Below, in pieces: positions 9,169-17,127 of a stretch of DNA of 64,000 bases. Numbering within the stretch: position 1 is the stretch's first letter; every line of letters begins with the position of its first letter. The position numbers and the translations under genes were made by a program. The stretch lies in NCBI RefSeq assembly GCF_023155275.1, contig NZ_JALMUV010000038.1, positions 1 to 64,000 on the forward strand, read 5' to 3'. The notes beneath the pieces were generated by a model, which was not told the DNA's origin, did not search any database, and worked only from the letters and a program-made list of their open reading frames with translations. Source of the DNA: Streptomyces rhizoryzae. GTDB lineage: Bacteria > Actinomycetota > Actinomycetes > Streptomycetales > Streptomycetaceae.

Positions 9169-10137
9169 ATGGTGACTGACCACGACGCAGCGGCGATTGT
9201 CCGGCCGTTGACCCTGGCGTGGGTGAGCCGACACCTGGAGGTCGGCGAACGGATCGTCGGGGGTGAGGCGCTGCACGGCGGCATCACGGCCGAAGTGCGG
9301 AGGCTGACCCTCAGCACACGGGACGGAGGCACCCGTGACCTGGTGTTGCGGAGTTTCGTCGATCCGTTCTCCGTGGAGCGCGCCGAGGACTGGCTGAACA
9401 GGGAGGCCGGCGCGCTGGCCCTGCTCAGGGGGACCGGCGTGCCGGCTCCTGGACTGGTCGCGGTGGATCCGACCGCCGCACAGTGCGAATATCCCTCGCT
9501 GCTCATGACACATCTGCCCGGCCGGACAGTCCTCGACGACGAGGGACTGCACCTGCGTGTTCCTCTGCTGGCACGGCAGCTCGTGGCGATCCACGCGGTG
9601 CGTCCCACCGTGCGGCCCCGGACGTTCGAGACGTTGACGACCGCCGATACGGTGGTGGTTCCGAACGGCGCCAACGCGGCGGTATGGGCCGCGGCGATCC
9701 GTATGATCCGCCAGTCTCCGCCGCCCTATGAAGGGCGCTTCCTGCACCGCGACTTCCAACCCGGCAACGTGCTGTTCGCTGTGCCGTCCCCGCACCGGGC
9801 AGAGGTCCGGATCACCGGGGTCGTGGACTGGGCAGCGGCCTCCTGGGGTCCGACGGACCTCGATGTGGCGCACTGCTCGACCATCCTCGCCCTGCTGCAC
9901 GGCCCGGCATGGGGGCTGCGGTTCGCCGAGGCGTACGAGGAAGCCGGCGGGGTGCTGGCCGCCACCGCGAGCGAACGGCTGTACTGGCAGGTGCGGGACG
10001 GGCTGGCATGCTCAGAAGAAGTGCAGGTGATCGCCCAGTCGTGGCAGGCGACGGGGAGGGCAGAGCTGACAACGCAAGCCGTGGAGAAGCGACTGGACGC
10101 CTATGTCACCGCCCTGATGGACACCCCGCCGGGCTGA
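9169..10137 (+). CDS. APH-family phosphotransferase
   Basis: 322 residues, ATG preceded by GAGGTG. The APH/choline-kinase fold is evident. LVLRSFVDPF is in the ATP-binding lobe, FLHRDFQPGNVLF is the catalytic loop (Brenner-type HxDxxxxN), and GVVDWAAASWGPTDLDVAH supplies the metal-binding Asp. Members phosphorylate aminoglycosides, macrolides or small metabolites; the substrate cannot be told from sequence. It stands alone, so a self-resistance role would be speculative. The downstream strand carries a methyltransferase remnant. Confidence 0.85.
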   Translation: MVTDHDAAAIVRPLTLAWVSRHLEVGERIVGGEALHGGITAEVRRLTLSTRDGGTRDLVLRSFVDPFSVERAEDWLNREAGALALLRGTGVPAPGLVAVDPTAAQCEYPSLLMTHLPGRTVLDDEGLHLRVPLLARQLVAIHAVRPTVRPRTFETLTTADTVVVPNGANAAVWAAAIRMIRQSPPPYEGRFLHRDFQPGNVLFAVPSPHRAEVRITGVVDWAAASWGPTDLDVAHCSTILALLHGPAWGLRFAEAYEEAGGVLAATASERLYWQVRDGLACSEEVQVIAQSWQATGRAELTTQAVEKRLDAYVTALMDTPPG

Positions 10138-10139
10138 AC

Positions 10140-10422
10140 AAAGCCGTCCCAGCTGCTCCGGCTCAGGCACCGCGGCATCGGAGGCAGTGGTGTCGGTGAG
10201 TACCCGAACGCCGTACCACTCGCGCACCGGCATGCCGAGCTCGGTGAGCACAGCCGTCAAGTCGTCCAGGCGGTCGGCGCGGGCCCTGACGCCGATGCGG
10301 TTGAGATAGCCAGTCCCCTCGAAAGCCTCCTCCACGCCGTCCCCGTCGCCGCGGAGACCCGGCCGCATGGCCAAGGCGTCGCCGTTGCGCACCAGGAGCG
10401 ACACCACCCCGGTGGGGGCGGT
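10140..10422 (-). pseudogene. C-terminal remnant of a class I SAM methyltransferase
   Basis: One frame encodes GVVSLLVRNGDALAMRPGLRG, then YLNRIGVRARADRLDDLTAVLTELGMPVREWYGVRVLTD. This pattern is characteristic of the C-terminal third of the SmtA-like methyltransferases common in actinomycetes. The SAM-binding N-terminal half (motif I) is absent and the extreme C-terminus runs into the end of the phosphotransferase gene without homology, so both ends are lost. It is best explained as a relic truncated when neighbouring DNA was replaced. Confidence 0.6.
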
Positions 10423-10751
10423 CACCTGGGCGCTGCGAACCCGGTGCCCACGTCGCCCCTCTCCGCACACCCGACAGACCACCCAGGAGCCTACGTCAAC
10501 GTGGTCTCCCCTCGAAGTGCCACACGGAAAAGGGGCGTTGACACGTCACCGGGCTCGGCCACTGAGCAGGTGCCTGCCCCGCCCGGTGCACGGTCTGCCC
10601 CGCCCCGGCGGTGCGGGGACCCGGACTCGGGCCTGCCGAGGGAGCCCGGGCCCCCACTGCGCAGGCTGCGGCGCCGTGGGGAACACCTTCTCTCGGCGTC
10701 ACCGCGTCCGACAGGTGGCGCGTCACGGCGGCCGAGGAGCTTGGTGTGCGT
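10423..10751. other. Intergenic stretch without a gene
   Basis: About 330 bases between the methyltransferase relic and the response-regulator stop codon. No recognisable coding sequence or strong hairpin was found. Confidence 0.35.
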
Positions 10752-11408
10752 TCACCGGGATGGGGTTACCAGGCCGAACTCGTAGGCGGTGATGACGAGT
10801 TGGATGCGGTCGCGGGCTTCGAGTTTGGTGAGGAGGCGGGCTATGTGGGCCTTTGCGGTGGCCACGCTGATGTGGAGGCGGGTGGCGATCTCGCTGTTGG
10901 ACATGCCGCGGCCGACGAGGGTCAGGACCTCGCGTTCCCGCTCGGTGATGTTTCCGACCGGCCGCGGGCGGGGTGCGGGTTCGGGGCGGGCGGCGAACTC
11001 TGCGATCAGGCGGCGCGTGACGCTCGGTGCGATCAGGGCGTCTCCGGCGGCGACCACGCGGATCGCCGTGAGGATGTCGTCCAGCGCCATGTCCTTGACG
11101 AGGAATCCGCTCGCCCCGGCGCGGAGCGCGCCGTAGATGTAGTCGTCGTCATCGAAGGTGGTGAGGATGAGGACGCGGGTGGCACCGGTGGACGCGGTGA
11201 TCAGTCCGGTGGCCTCGATGCCGTCCATGTCCGGCATGCGGATGTCCATCACGGCCACGTCGGGCTCGGTGTCGCGGACGAGTTGGACCGCTTCGGCGCC
11301 GGTTCCGGCCTCTCCCACGACGTCGATGTCGGGGGCGTCTGCCATCAGGACGCGCAGGCCGTTGCGGACCAGCGGCTGGTCGTCGGCGAGCACGACGCGC
11401 ACCGTCAT
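10752..11408 (-). CDS. NarL/LuxR-type response regulator
   Basis: 218 residues. The receiver domain (1-120) has acidic Asp9/Asp10, phospho-acceptor Asp55 in VAVMDIRMPDMDG, and LILTTFDDDDYI and GFLVKDM around the switch residues. The C-terminal LuxR HTH reads LTEREREVLTLVGRGMSNSEIATRLHISVATAKAHI with a minor variation (NITERE). Its ATG overlaps the histidine kinase stop by four bases, so the two form an operon. Being divergent from an ABC exporter, it probably controls that exporter in response to the kinase signal. Confidence 0.92.
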   Translation of the reverse strand: MTVRVVLADDQPLVRNGLRVLMADAPDIDVVGEAGTGAEAVQLVRDTEPDVAVMDIRMPDMDGIEATGLITASTGATRVLILTTFDDDDYIYGALRAGASGFLVKDMALDDILTAIRVVAAGDALIAPSVTRRLIAEFAARPEPAPRPRPVGNITEREREVLTLVGRGMSNSEIATRLHISVATAKAHIARLLTKLEARDRIQLVITAYEFGLVTPSR

Positions 11409-12589
11409 GACCGGTGTACTCCTTCGGGGAGGGGGAGCCGGGCCGTCACGCGGAAGCCGCCTTCGGGCCGGGGGCCGGCGGTGAATTGGCCGCGGAGCAG
11501 GGTGACGCGTTCGCGCATGCCGGTGAGGCCGTATCCGGTGCCGGGGGTGCGGCCGCCGCGGTCGCCGCGGCCGTCGTCGGTGACCTCGATGGTCAGTTCG
11601 CCGCCCTGGCAGCCGAGGGTGACGCGGCAGTCGGGGGTGTCCGCGTGGCGTACGACGTTGGTGAGGGATTCCTGGACGATGCGGAAGGCGGCCAGGTCGA
11701 TGTCGGGGGGCAGGGGCCGTCGTTCTCCGCGCCATTGCACGTGGACGTCGACGCCCGCGTTTCCGGTGGCGGCGGCAAGCCGGTCGAGGTCGGCCAGTCC
11801 CGGGGCCGGTTCGCGCGGTGCGGCCGGTGCGGTGCGGCCCGGTTCGGTGTGGCGCAGGGCGCCCAGGGTGCGCCGGAGTCCGGCGAGGGTTTCCCGACTG
11901 GTGTCCTCGATGGTGGCCAGCGCGTTGCGGGCCTGGTCGGGCTGGGTGTCGATGACCCGGCGGCCCACGCCTGCCTGGATGGCGATGACGCCGATGCTGT
12001 GGGCGATCATGTCGTGCAGCTCGCGGGCGATGCGGAGCCGTTCGGCGGCGACTGCCTGGGCGGCGGTCTGCGAGCGGAGGGCCGCGGCGTGCTCGCGGCG
12101 TTCGCGCACCGAGTGGCCGGTCAGCCAGGCGGCGGTGAGGGCGAGGACGAGGGTCACGGTCGTGCGGGTGAAGCCGTCCGGTCCGGTGCCCAGGCGTGCG
12201 GTGACGGCGAGCTGTGTGGCGAGTGTCAGGGCGGCGGCGGTGACTGCGGTGCGGCGGGTCCGGGTGGCCACGAGGTAGGCGGTGGCGAGATCGTGCGCCA
12301 GGACCAGCAGGTACACGACTTGCGGGAAGGGGCTCGTGGTTGCGGTCGCGTAGGTGCCGAGGAGTATCAGTGCCAGGGCCGGCAGGGGGTGGCGGCGCAG
12401 CAATGCCAGGGGCAGGACCGTGACCGCGGCCGCCGAGACGAGGGGCAGGCCGGGAGAGTCGAAAGGGGTGCCGCGGGTGGTGAGGAACAGGGCGAAGGGG
12501 TAGGCGAGGGCCCCGCACCAGGCCAGGGCCGCCCGCGCGGCCGGCCGCGGGTGCCAGGGCAGCGCAGGACGCGGCGGCGTGGCGGACAT
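11405..12589 (-). CDS. Two-component sensor histidine kinase (HisKA_3)
   Basis: 394 residues. The first approximately 150 hold several transmembrane segments (for example LVSAAAVTVLPLALL, VVYLLVLAHDLATAYLV, TVTLVLALTAAWLTG). The dimerisation/phosphotransfer segment is AERLRIARELHDMIAHSIGVI, with His in ELHDM. The ATPase domain has IVQESLTNVVRHA (N box), VTDDGRG (G1) and GYGLTGMRERVTLLRG (G2). It has a DesK/NarX-like layout with no extracellular sensor, so it probably senses membrane state or a membrane-active compound. It is paired with the response regulator and divergent from an ABC transporter, an arrangement common for drug- or peptide-responsive systems. Confidence 0.92.
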   Translation of the reverse strand: MSATPPRPALPWHPRPAARAALAWCGALAYPFALFLTTRGTPFDSPGLPLVSAAAVTVLPLALLRRHPLPALALILLGTYATATTSPFPQVVYLLVLAHDLATAYLVATRTRRTAVTAAALTLATQLAVTARLGTGPDGFTRTTVTLVLALTAAWLTGHSVRERREHAAALRSQTAAQAVAAERLRIARELHDMIAHSIGVIAIQAGVGRRVIDTQPDQARNALATIEDTSRETLAGLRRTLGALRHTEPGRTAPAAPREPAPGLADLDRLAAATGNAGVDVHVQWRGERRPLPPDIDLAAFRIVQESLTNVVRHADTPDCRVTLGCQGGELTIEVTDDGRGDRGGRTPGTGYGLTGMRERVTLLRGQFTAGPRPEGGFRVTARLPLPEGVHRS

Positions 12590-12629
12590 GAGGTGATCGT
12601 AATCCTCTGACCAGGGGCGGAACAGTGGT

Positions 12630-12649
12630 CCGTGGGCGTACGCCCACGG
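12630..12649. promoter_or_regulatory. Perfect 20-base palindrome between kinase and ABC genes
   Basis: CCGTGGGCGTACGCCCACGG is a perfect inverted repeat with no spacer, 40 bases from the kinase start and 74 from the ABC ATPase start. Its position in the divergent promoter region makes it the leading candidate for the response-regulator binding site. It could also form a hairpin in the 5' leader of the ABC mRNA. Confidence 0.55.
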
Positions 12650-12723
12650 GCTACCCGGCCGTTTTGCGGGTGTGGCCCGCGGGCCGATGCGGTGCGGATG
12701 CTCTTCCCGGCACCGTTGGCCGG

Positions 12724-13644
12724 GTGATCGAAGTCAATGAACTGACCAAGCGGTACGGCAAGACCACTGCTGTCAACGGTCTGTCCTTCATCGTGCGGCC
12801 CGGACACGTCACCGGGTTCCTGGGTCCCAACGGGGCCGGCAAGAGCACGACGCTGCGGATGCTGCTGGGGCTGACCGAACCGACCAGTGGCACCGCCACC
12901 ATCGGCGGTCGCCCGTTCCGGGACCATCCGCGCGGCCTGCGCCAGGCCGGTGCGCTGCTCGACGCCCATGACGTCCATGGCGGTCGCAGCGCGGCGGCCT
13001 ACCTGTCCGCCCTGGCCCGCGGCAACGGCATCGGGCGGCGGCGGGTGACGGAGGTCCTTGAGGAGGTGGGGTTGGCCGCGGCGGCCCGGCGCCGGATCGG
13101 CGGGTTCTCCCTGGGCATGAAGCAGCGGCTCGGCATCGCCGCGGCGCTGCTCGGTGATCCGCCGGTGCTGCTGTTCGACGAGCCGGTCAACGGCCTGGAC
13201 CCGGAGGGCGTGCGGTGGGCGCGCGGGCTGTTCCGGCGGCTGGCGGCCGAGGGGCGCACCGTGTTCGTCTCCAGCCATCTGATGAGCGAGATGCAGAACA
13301 CCGCCGAGCACCTGATCGTGGTCGGCCGCGGCGAGCTGATCGCCGACGAGAGCGTGACGGAGTTCGCGGCGCGCGGCACCCGCCGGAGCGTGGCCGTGCG
13401 GACGCCCGGCGCCCTCGCGCTGGCAGCTGTGCTGGAAGCCGAGGGGGCGCGGGTGGAGCGGGACGGCGCACGTGCGGAGGAGGTGCTCACCGTGTCCGGC
13501 CTGAGCGCGGCCCGTATCGGAGAGCTGGCCTTCCAGCACCGCATCGTGCTCCACGAACTGGCCGGTCGTACCTCCTCGTTGGAGGAGGCGTTCATGGAAC
13601 TGACCGCCGACAGCGTCGAGTACCGCGCAGGAGGATCCCGATGA
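12724..13644 (+). CDS. ABC transporter ATP-binding protein
   Basis: 306 residues from GTG (VIEVNELTKRYG). Walker A is GPNGAGKST, the signature is FSLGMKQRLGIA, Walker B is VLLFDEPVNGLDP and the switch histidine is in VFVSSHLM. The C-terminal approximately 90 residues resemble the DrrA/CcmA-type extension of drug and lantibiotic exporters. The stop overlaps the ATG of the permease (ATGA). With that permease it forms an ABC-2 exporter; divergence from a two-component system suggests inducible export or antibiotic defence. Confidence 0.93.
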   Translation: MIEVNELTKRYGKTTAVNGLSFIVRPGHVTGFLGPNGAGKSTTLRMLLGLTEPTSGTATIGGRPFRDHPRGLRQAGALLDAHDVHGGRSAAAYLSALARGNGIGRRRVTEVLEEVGLAAAARRRIGGFSLGMKQRLGIAAALLGDPPVLLFDEPVNGLDPEGVRWARGLFRRLAAEGRTVFVSSHLMSEMQNTAEHLIVVGRGELIADESVTEFAARGTRRSVAVRTPGALALAAVLEAEGARVERDGARAEEVLTVSGLSAARIGELAFQHRIVLHELAGRTSSLEEAFMELTADSVEYRAGGSR

Positions 13645-14501
13645 CCTCAACCACCGGGCAGCCCGCGGCCGCCTCCGCCGCCGTACGCGCCGCCGAGCCC
13701 CGCTCCCGTTTCCGGGACCTGCTCGCCGCGGAGTGGATCAAGCTGTGGTCGTTGCGCTCCTCCTCCTGGGCATTCGCGGCCGGCGCGCTGGTCATCCTCG
13801 CGATCAACCTCAGCGCGGCCGTCGCGGACTACAACAACTGGCCGACCTACAGCCAAGGGATCCGGGCCCTGTTCGTGCCGATCTGGGCCATGCGGGACGC
13901 CTTCACCACGGGCGCCGGCATGGTTCTGATACTGGCCACCGGCAGCATCGGCGCCCTGACGGTCGTCGGCGAATACAGCACCGGACAGATCCGCACGACG
14001 TTCGCGGCCGTCCCCGCCCGCCGCTCGGTCGTGGCGGCCAAGATGTCGGTCGTGACGGCAGTCATGCTGGTCTACGGCGCGGTCGTCGCGGGCGTTTCCT
14101 TCGGCCTGACCCAGGCCGTCCTGTCCGGCCGGGACATCGGCCTCTCCCCCGGCTACCCCGGTGCGCTCCGCGCCGTCGCGGCGTCCGCGCTGCTCGCTCC
14201 GGTGTGCGCGCTCATCGGCATGGGACTCGGCGCCGTCATCCGGCACACCGCGACCACGATCGTGGCCTTCACCGGCGTTCTGCTGCTGCTGCCGTTCCTG
14301 CTCAGCGACCGGCACCGCTGGTCGTCCGCCGTCCTTCACGCCCTGCCGCGCAGTGCCTGGGAACGCCTGGTGCAGATGGGCGATCCCTTCGCTTCGTCCC
14401 CCTGTCCGGCGACCGTCAGCGGCTCGTGGATCGTCTACGCGGCCTGGCCGCTCGCCGCGGCAGTCGTCGCTGTGGTCGCCGTCCGCCGGCGCGACCTGTG
14501 A
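13641..14501 (+). CDS. ABC-2-type transporter permease
   Basis: 286 residues, ATG at 13641 with GAGGA upstream. After a cytosolic N-terminus (FRDLLAAEWIKLWSLRSSSW, the typical ABC-2 coupling region) there are about six membrane segments: AFAAGALVILAINLSAAV, GAGMVLILATGSIGALTVVG, VVTAVMLVYGAVVAGVSFG, ALRAVAASALLAPVCALIG, IVAFTGVLLLLPFLL and WIVYAAWPLAAAVVAVVAV. It partners the ATPase through a four-base overlap. The substrate is unknown; the layout fits a peptide or drug exporter of the NatB/BcrB class. Confidence 0.88.
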   Translation: MTSTTGQPAAASAAVRAAEPRSRFRDLLAAEWIKLWSLRSSSWAFAAGALVILAINLSAAVADYNNWPTYSQGIRALFVPIWAMRDAFTTGAGMVLILATGSIGALTVVGEYSTGQIRTTFAAVPARRSVVAAKMSVVTAVMLVYGAVVAGVSFGLTQAVLSGRDIGLSPGYPGALRAVAASALLAPVCALIGMGLGAVIRHTATTIVAFTGVLLLLPFLLSDRHRWSSAVLHALPRSAWERLVQMGDPFASSPCPATVSGSWIVYAAWPLAAAVVAVVAVRRRDL

Positions 14502-14580
14502 GTGGCACGGCTCCGGGGGGTTGGTTGCCGGCGTTGCCGGCCTGGCCCGGTAGCGGTGGGGAGCGGCGGCGCCCGGGGCA

Positions 14581-14641
14581 CGCCGGTGCCTGGGGCCGCC
14601 GGTGCCTGGGGCCGCCGGTGCCTGGGGCACGCGGTGCCTGG
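14581..14641. repeat. Short tandem repeat, 16-base unit, nearly four copies
   Basis: The unit CCGCCGGTGCCTGGGG recurs three times, followed by a degenerate fourth copy (CACGCGGTGCCTGG). It lies just after the ABC permease stop, in non-coding DNA. The likely origin is replication slippage; no function is evident. Confidence 0.6.
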
Positions 14642-14827
14642 CTCACGCCGGCGACCGGGGCCGGCTCGGGGCCGTATGGCGTCCGACGACCGTCCGCGGG
14701 CGCGGGAACCGCACCGAGGGCCTTCCACCCCGCACCGCGTGCGCGGCTGCGACAGGGCGTTTGCCCGGCCGTGCGACGGCCGGGCGGCAGTCCGGCGGGG
14801 CCGCACGGCCAGCCGGAAGAGGGTGAG

Positions 14828-14865
14828 GTTCGCCGGAGGGACCGTCCCCGGTCTCTCCGGCGAAC
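14828..14865. terminator. Intrinsic-type hairpin
   Basis: GTTCGCCGGAG and CTCCGGCGAAC form a perfect 11-base-pair stem around a 16-base loop. It lies between the convergent ABC permease and small secreted-protein genes and is followed at once by a second, stronger hairpin. Confidence 0.65.
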
Positions 14866-14866
14866 C

Positions 14867-14908
14867 GCGCGGCCGTGGACCGTGGTGGTGCACCGTCCAC
14901 GGCCGCGC
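14867..14908. terminator. Strong intrinsic-type hairpin
   Basis: GCGCGGCCGTGGAC and GTCCACGGCCGCGC form a perfect 14-base-pair stem with a 14-base loop, ending eight bases from the stop codon of the secreted-protein gene. Symmetry means it can act on both strands. There is no U-tract, as is usual in Streptomyces. Confidence 0.75.
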
Positions 14909-14915
14909 TGCTGAC

Positions 14916-15338
14916 TCAGCGGACGTGCACCGTCGCCACGTCAGAGGCGTGCAGGCGCACCGGGTGCTGGTCGTGCGCACTGGTCAGGCCGTAGAGCACG
15001 GCGCGGAACTGCAGGTCGCCGCGGCGCGCGGCCGTGCCCTGGGCGGTGACCCGCACCTCCCCCTTGCCCACGGCGCTACAGGTTTCCTGGTGCCACCCCT
15101 CGCCGAAGCCGTTCTCCTCCACACACAGCTGGTGCAGGAAGCCGGCGCTGTCGTCGCCACCGTGCGCGGTGACCGCGATGGTCTTGCCGACCTGCGCCGT
15201 GGGCGGCGCCGTGATGTCGACGGTGCCCTTGGCGAACGCCGGTCCGGCGGCCAGCGTCACTGCGGCCAGGCCCAGTGCACCGACCACGGCCAACCGGCCC
15301 CCGCGCGTCGTCATCCCGGTCTTCTTCGTCCTGGTCAT
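14916..15338 (-). CDS. Small secreted protein of unknown function
   Basis: 140 residues with AGGAGGGG just upstream of the ATG. A Sec signal peptide spans about residues 1-36 (RRxx-free basic start, LAVVGALGLAAVTLAAG core, AFA cleavage). The mature part, GTVDITAPPTAQVGKTIAVTAHGGDDSAG and later GEVRVTAQG and DLQFRAVLYGLT, reads as a beta-sandwich of about 100 residues. Two cysteines (LCVEEN, TCSAVG) could make one disulphide. No family could be named; extracellular location is well supported by the signal. Confidence 0.75.
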   Translation of the reverse strand: MTRTKKTGMTTRGGRLAVVGALGLAAVTLAAGPAFAKGTVDITAPPTAQVGKTIAVTAHGGDDSAGFLHQLCVEENGFGEGWHQETCSAVGKGEVRVTAQGTAARRGDLQFRAVLYGLTSAHDQHPVRLHASDVATVHVR

Positions 15339-15911
15339 GGACTTCCCCTCCTGTGGGTCTCACCGAGACCCATCCGTTCGCGGAAGCGCCCGGTGCGCTT
15401 CGCTGATCAACCAGACGGACCGTCCGACCGGCTCGTTGCGCCGCACCTCCACCCGTTACAAATCCACGACAATTCGTCGCCCGTGCCTGGATACGGCAGC
15501 GGTCGGCACCCCAGCCTCTCGGGCCGGCCAGGCACCCCGCCGGCCCGCACGAGCCGAGCGGACGGCGGTCGGGGCGAAGCGGCACCGCCGCGGACCGGGC
15601 GGCCAGGCAGGGGACGAGGCACCCCCAGCCCCCACCCAACGGAAAGGTATTCCCGGATTGCGGAATTGACTCTGGACATCGCCCTCTCCGTCGGCGACAG
15701 TGAGGAAAGGTCTTTCGGGAATGGGGAACTACCCAAGGACGGGAACGTGCCAAAGTGGGGCGGCGGCGATGCGTCCCTGACGAGGAGTCGGGGGCCGGCG
15801 CTATCGGCGCATCCCCTATGACCTCGGGTTCGAGGTACTTCGGGGGCGGCTGAAAAACGTCCAGCGGGGGCAAACTCACGTTTGAGGGCACCTTGATCAC
15901 TTAATCTGGCT

Positions 15912-15921
15912 GCAATATTGC
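15912..15921. promoter_or_regulatory. AT-rich palindrome GCAATATTGC
   Basis: A perfect 10-base inverted repeat within the AT-richer island, about 280 bases before the AurF-type gene, directly followed by a partial repeat TGCAAC. A plausible regulator site; evidence is symmetry and position only. Confidence 0.3.
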
Positions 15922-16107
15922 TGCAACAAACGGAGAATGAGCTGCTCAGGCCCCTGCCGGGGACGGCGCGTGAGGAAATTGGAGAAGTGAATTCCGCTTA
16001 GTGGCGGGCGGATCGACGCTGGCCAGTGGCTGTGGCGATCGCCTAGCATCTCAATGTCCGCCGCCCGGCCAGTAACCACGCCGGGATAAGTGGATTCGTA
16101 ACTTCAT

Positions 16108-16121
16108 ACAGCGGGCGCTGT
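16108..16121. promoter_or_regulatory. Inverted repeat ACAGCG-GG-CGCTGT
   Basis: Six-base arms with a two-base spacer, 77 bases before the first gene of the block, within or next to the expected promoter. It could be an operator for an unlinked regulator. Confidence 0.35.
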
Positions 16122-16197
16122 TTCTCGGACTTCCCGGCGACAAGTAACGCCCACCCCCCACTCATTCACCTCCAGTCATTCCCCGACAGGGAGAAGC

Positions 16198-17106
16198 ATG
16201 TCCACAGCAGCCACAAAGGCGTCGCACGTCCCTGAGCAGTCGGCCCGATTCGCCGAGATCCTCAAGCGGCTCGTCGACAAATCGGTGGACGGTTACTACA
16301 ACCCGTACCGCGAGTTCGACTGGCCTGATGCGCTCCCCGAGCAGATGCCGTGGATGAGCGAGGACCTGATGTCGACCTACGGCACCCAGGTCGCGGAGGA
16401 GTTGACGATCGAGGAGTCGCAGCGGCTGTCGCGCTGGGAGAGCATCAACTTCTACAGCCTCAACGTCGAGGGAATCCGCGAGCTGCTGATCGAGGTCATC
16501 AAACGCATCCACACGGCGGGCTTTGAACTGCCCTCGGACTTCTTCCACCACTTCATCGGCGAAGAGAACGAGCACATGTGGTTCTTCGCCGAGTTCTGCC
16601 TGCGGTACGGCAACAAGATCTACTCCGGGCCGAAACTCCACTCCATTCCGCATGACAACGCCCAGGTGGAGAACTTCCTGGTGTTCTCCAGGATCCTGCT
16701 GTTCGAGGAGATAGTCGACTTCTACAACATGCGGATGGCCGCCGACGACTCCCTGCACGAGACCATCCGCAAGGTCAACCGGGTGCACCACGAGGACGAG
16801 TCCCGGCACATCGCGTTCGGCCGCGAACTGGTCTCGATGCTCTACGCGGAGCTGGCGCGGACCATGACCGACCAGCAGCGCCAGGAGATCGAGCAGTACC
16901 TGAAGCGGTACATCGTCTTCAGCCTCCGCTCCTTCTACAACCCGCAGGTCTACCGGGACGCCCGGATCGACAAGCCGCTGGAGTTCCGCGAGCGGCTGGT
17001 CTCCGACCCGGCCCGCCGCGACCTGGAGCGCAAGGTGGTGCGCAAGCCGATGTCCTTCATGGTCAAGTCGGGGATCTTCGCCGACGACGTGCTGCCGGCC
17101 ATCTGA
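16198..17106 (+). CDS. AurF-family diiron N-oxygenase
   Basis: 302 residues with GGGAGAAG before the ATG. Two diiron half-sites are present: E123xxH126 in GEENEHMWFF, E170 in LLFEEIVDFY and H197-x3-E201-xx-H204 in VHHEDESRH, with Glu91 the likely remaining ligand. The spacings 123/126, 170/197 and 197/201/204 match those of AurF (136/139, 196/223, 223/227/230). AurF-type enzymes oxidise amines to hydroxylamine, nitroso or nitro groups, on free arylamines or on carrier-bound amino acids. First gene of the block, 21 bases before a carrier-protein ligase, so a carrier-tethered amino acid is the likely substrate. Confidence 0.88.
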   Translation: MSTAATKASHVPEQSARFAEILKRLVDKSVDGYYNPYREFDWPDALPEQMPWMSEDLMSTYGTQVAEELTIEESQRLSRWESINFYSLNVEGIRELLIEVIKRIHTAGFELPSDFFHHFIGEENEHMWFFAEFCLRYGNKIYSGPKLHSIPHDNAQVENFLVFSRILLFEEIVDFYNMRMAADDSLHETIRKVNRVHHEDESRHIAFGRELVSMLYAELARTMTDQQRQEIEQYLKRYIVFSLRSFYNPQVYRDARIDKPLEFRERLVSDPARRDLERKVVRKPMSFMVKSGIFADDVLPAI

Positions 17107-17127
17107 ACCGGGCGAAGGAGGACCTGA

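Larger units (their letters stand above)
15339..16197. promoter_or_regulatory. Long control region upstream of the biosynthetic block
   Basis: About 860 bases without a credible gene between the divergent secreted-protein gene and the AurF-type gene. From about 15890 to 16150 the sequence is less GC-rich than its surroundings and contains the palindromes GCAATATTGC (15912-15921) and ACAGCGGGCGCTGT (16108-16121). It must carry the promoter for the ten-gene block, which has no regulator of its own. A definite -35/-10 pair could not be chosen. Confidence 0.5.
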
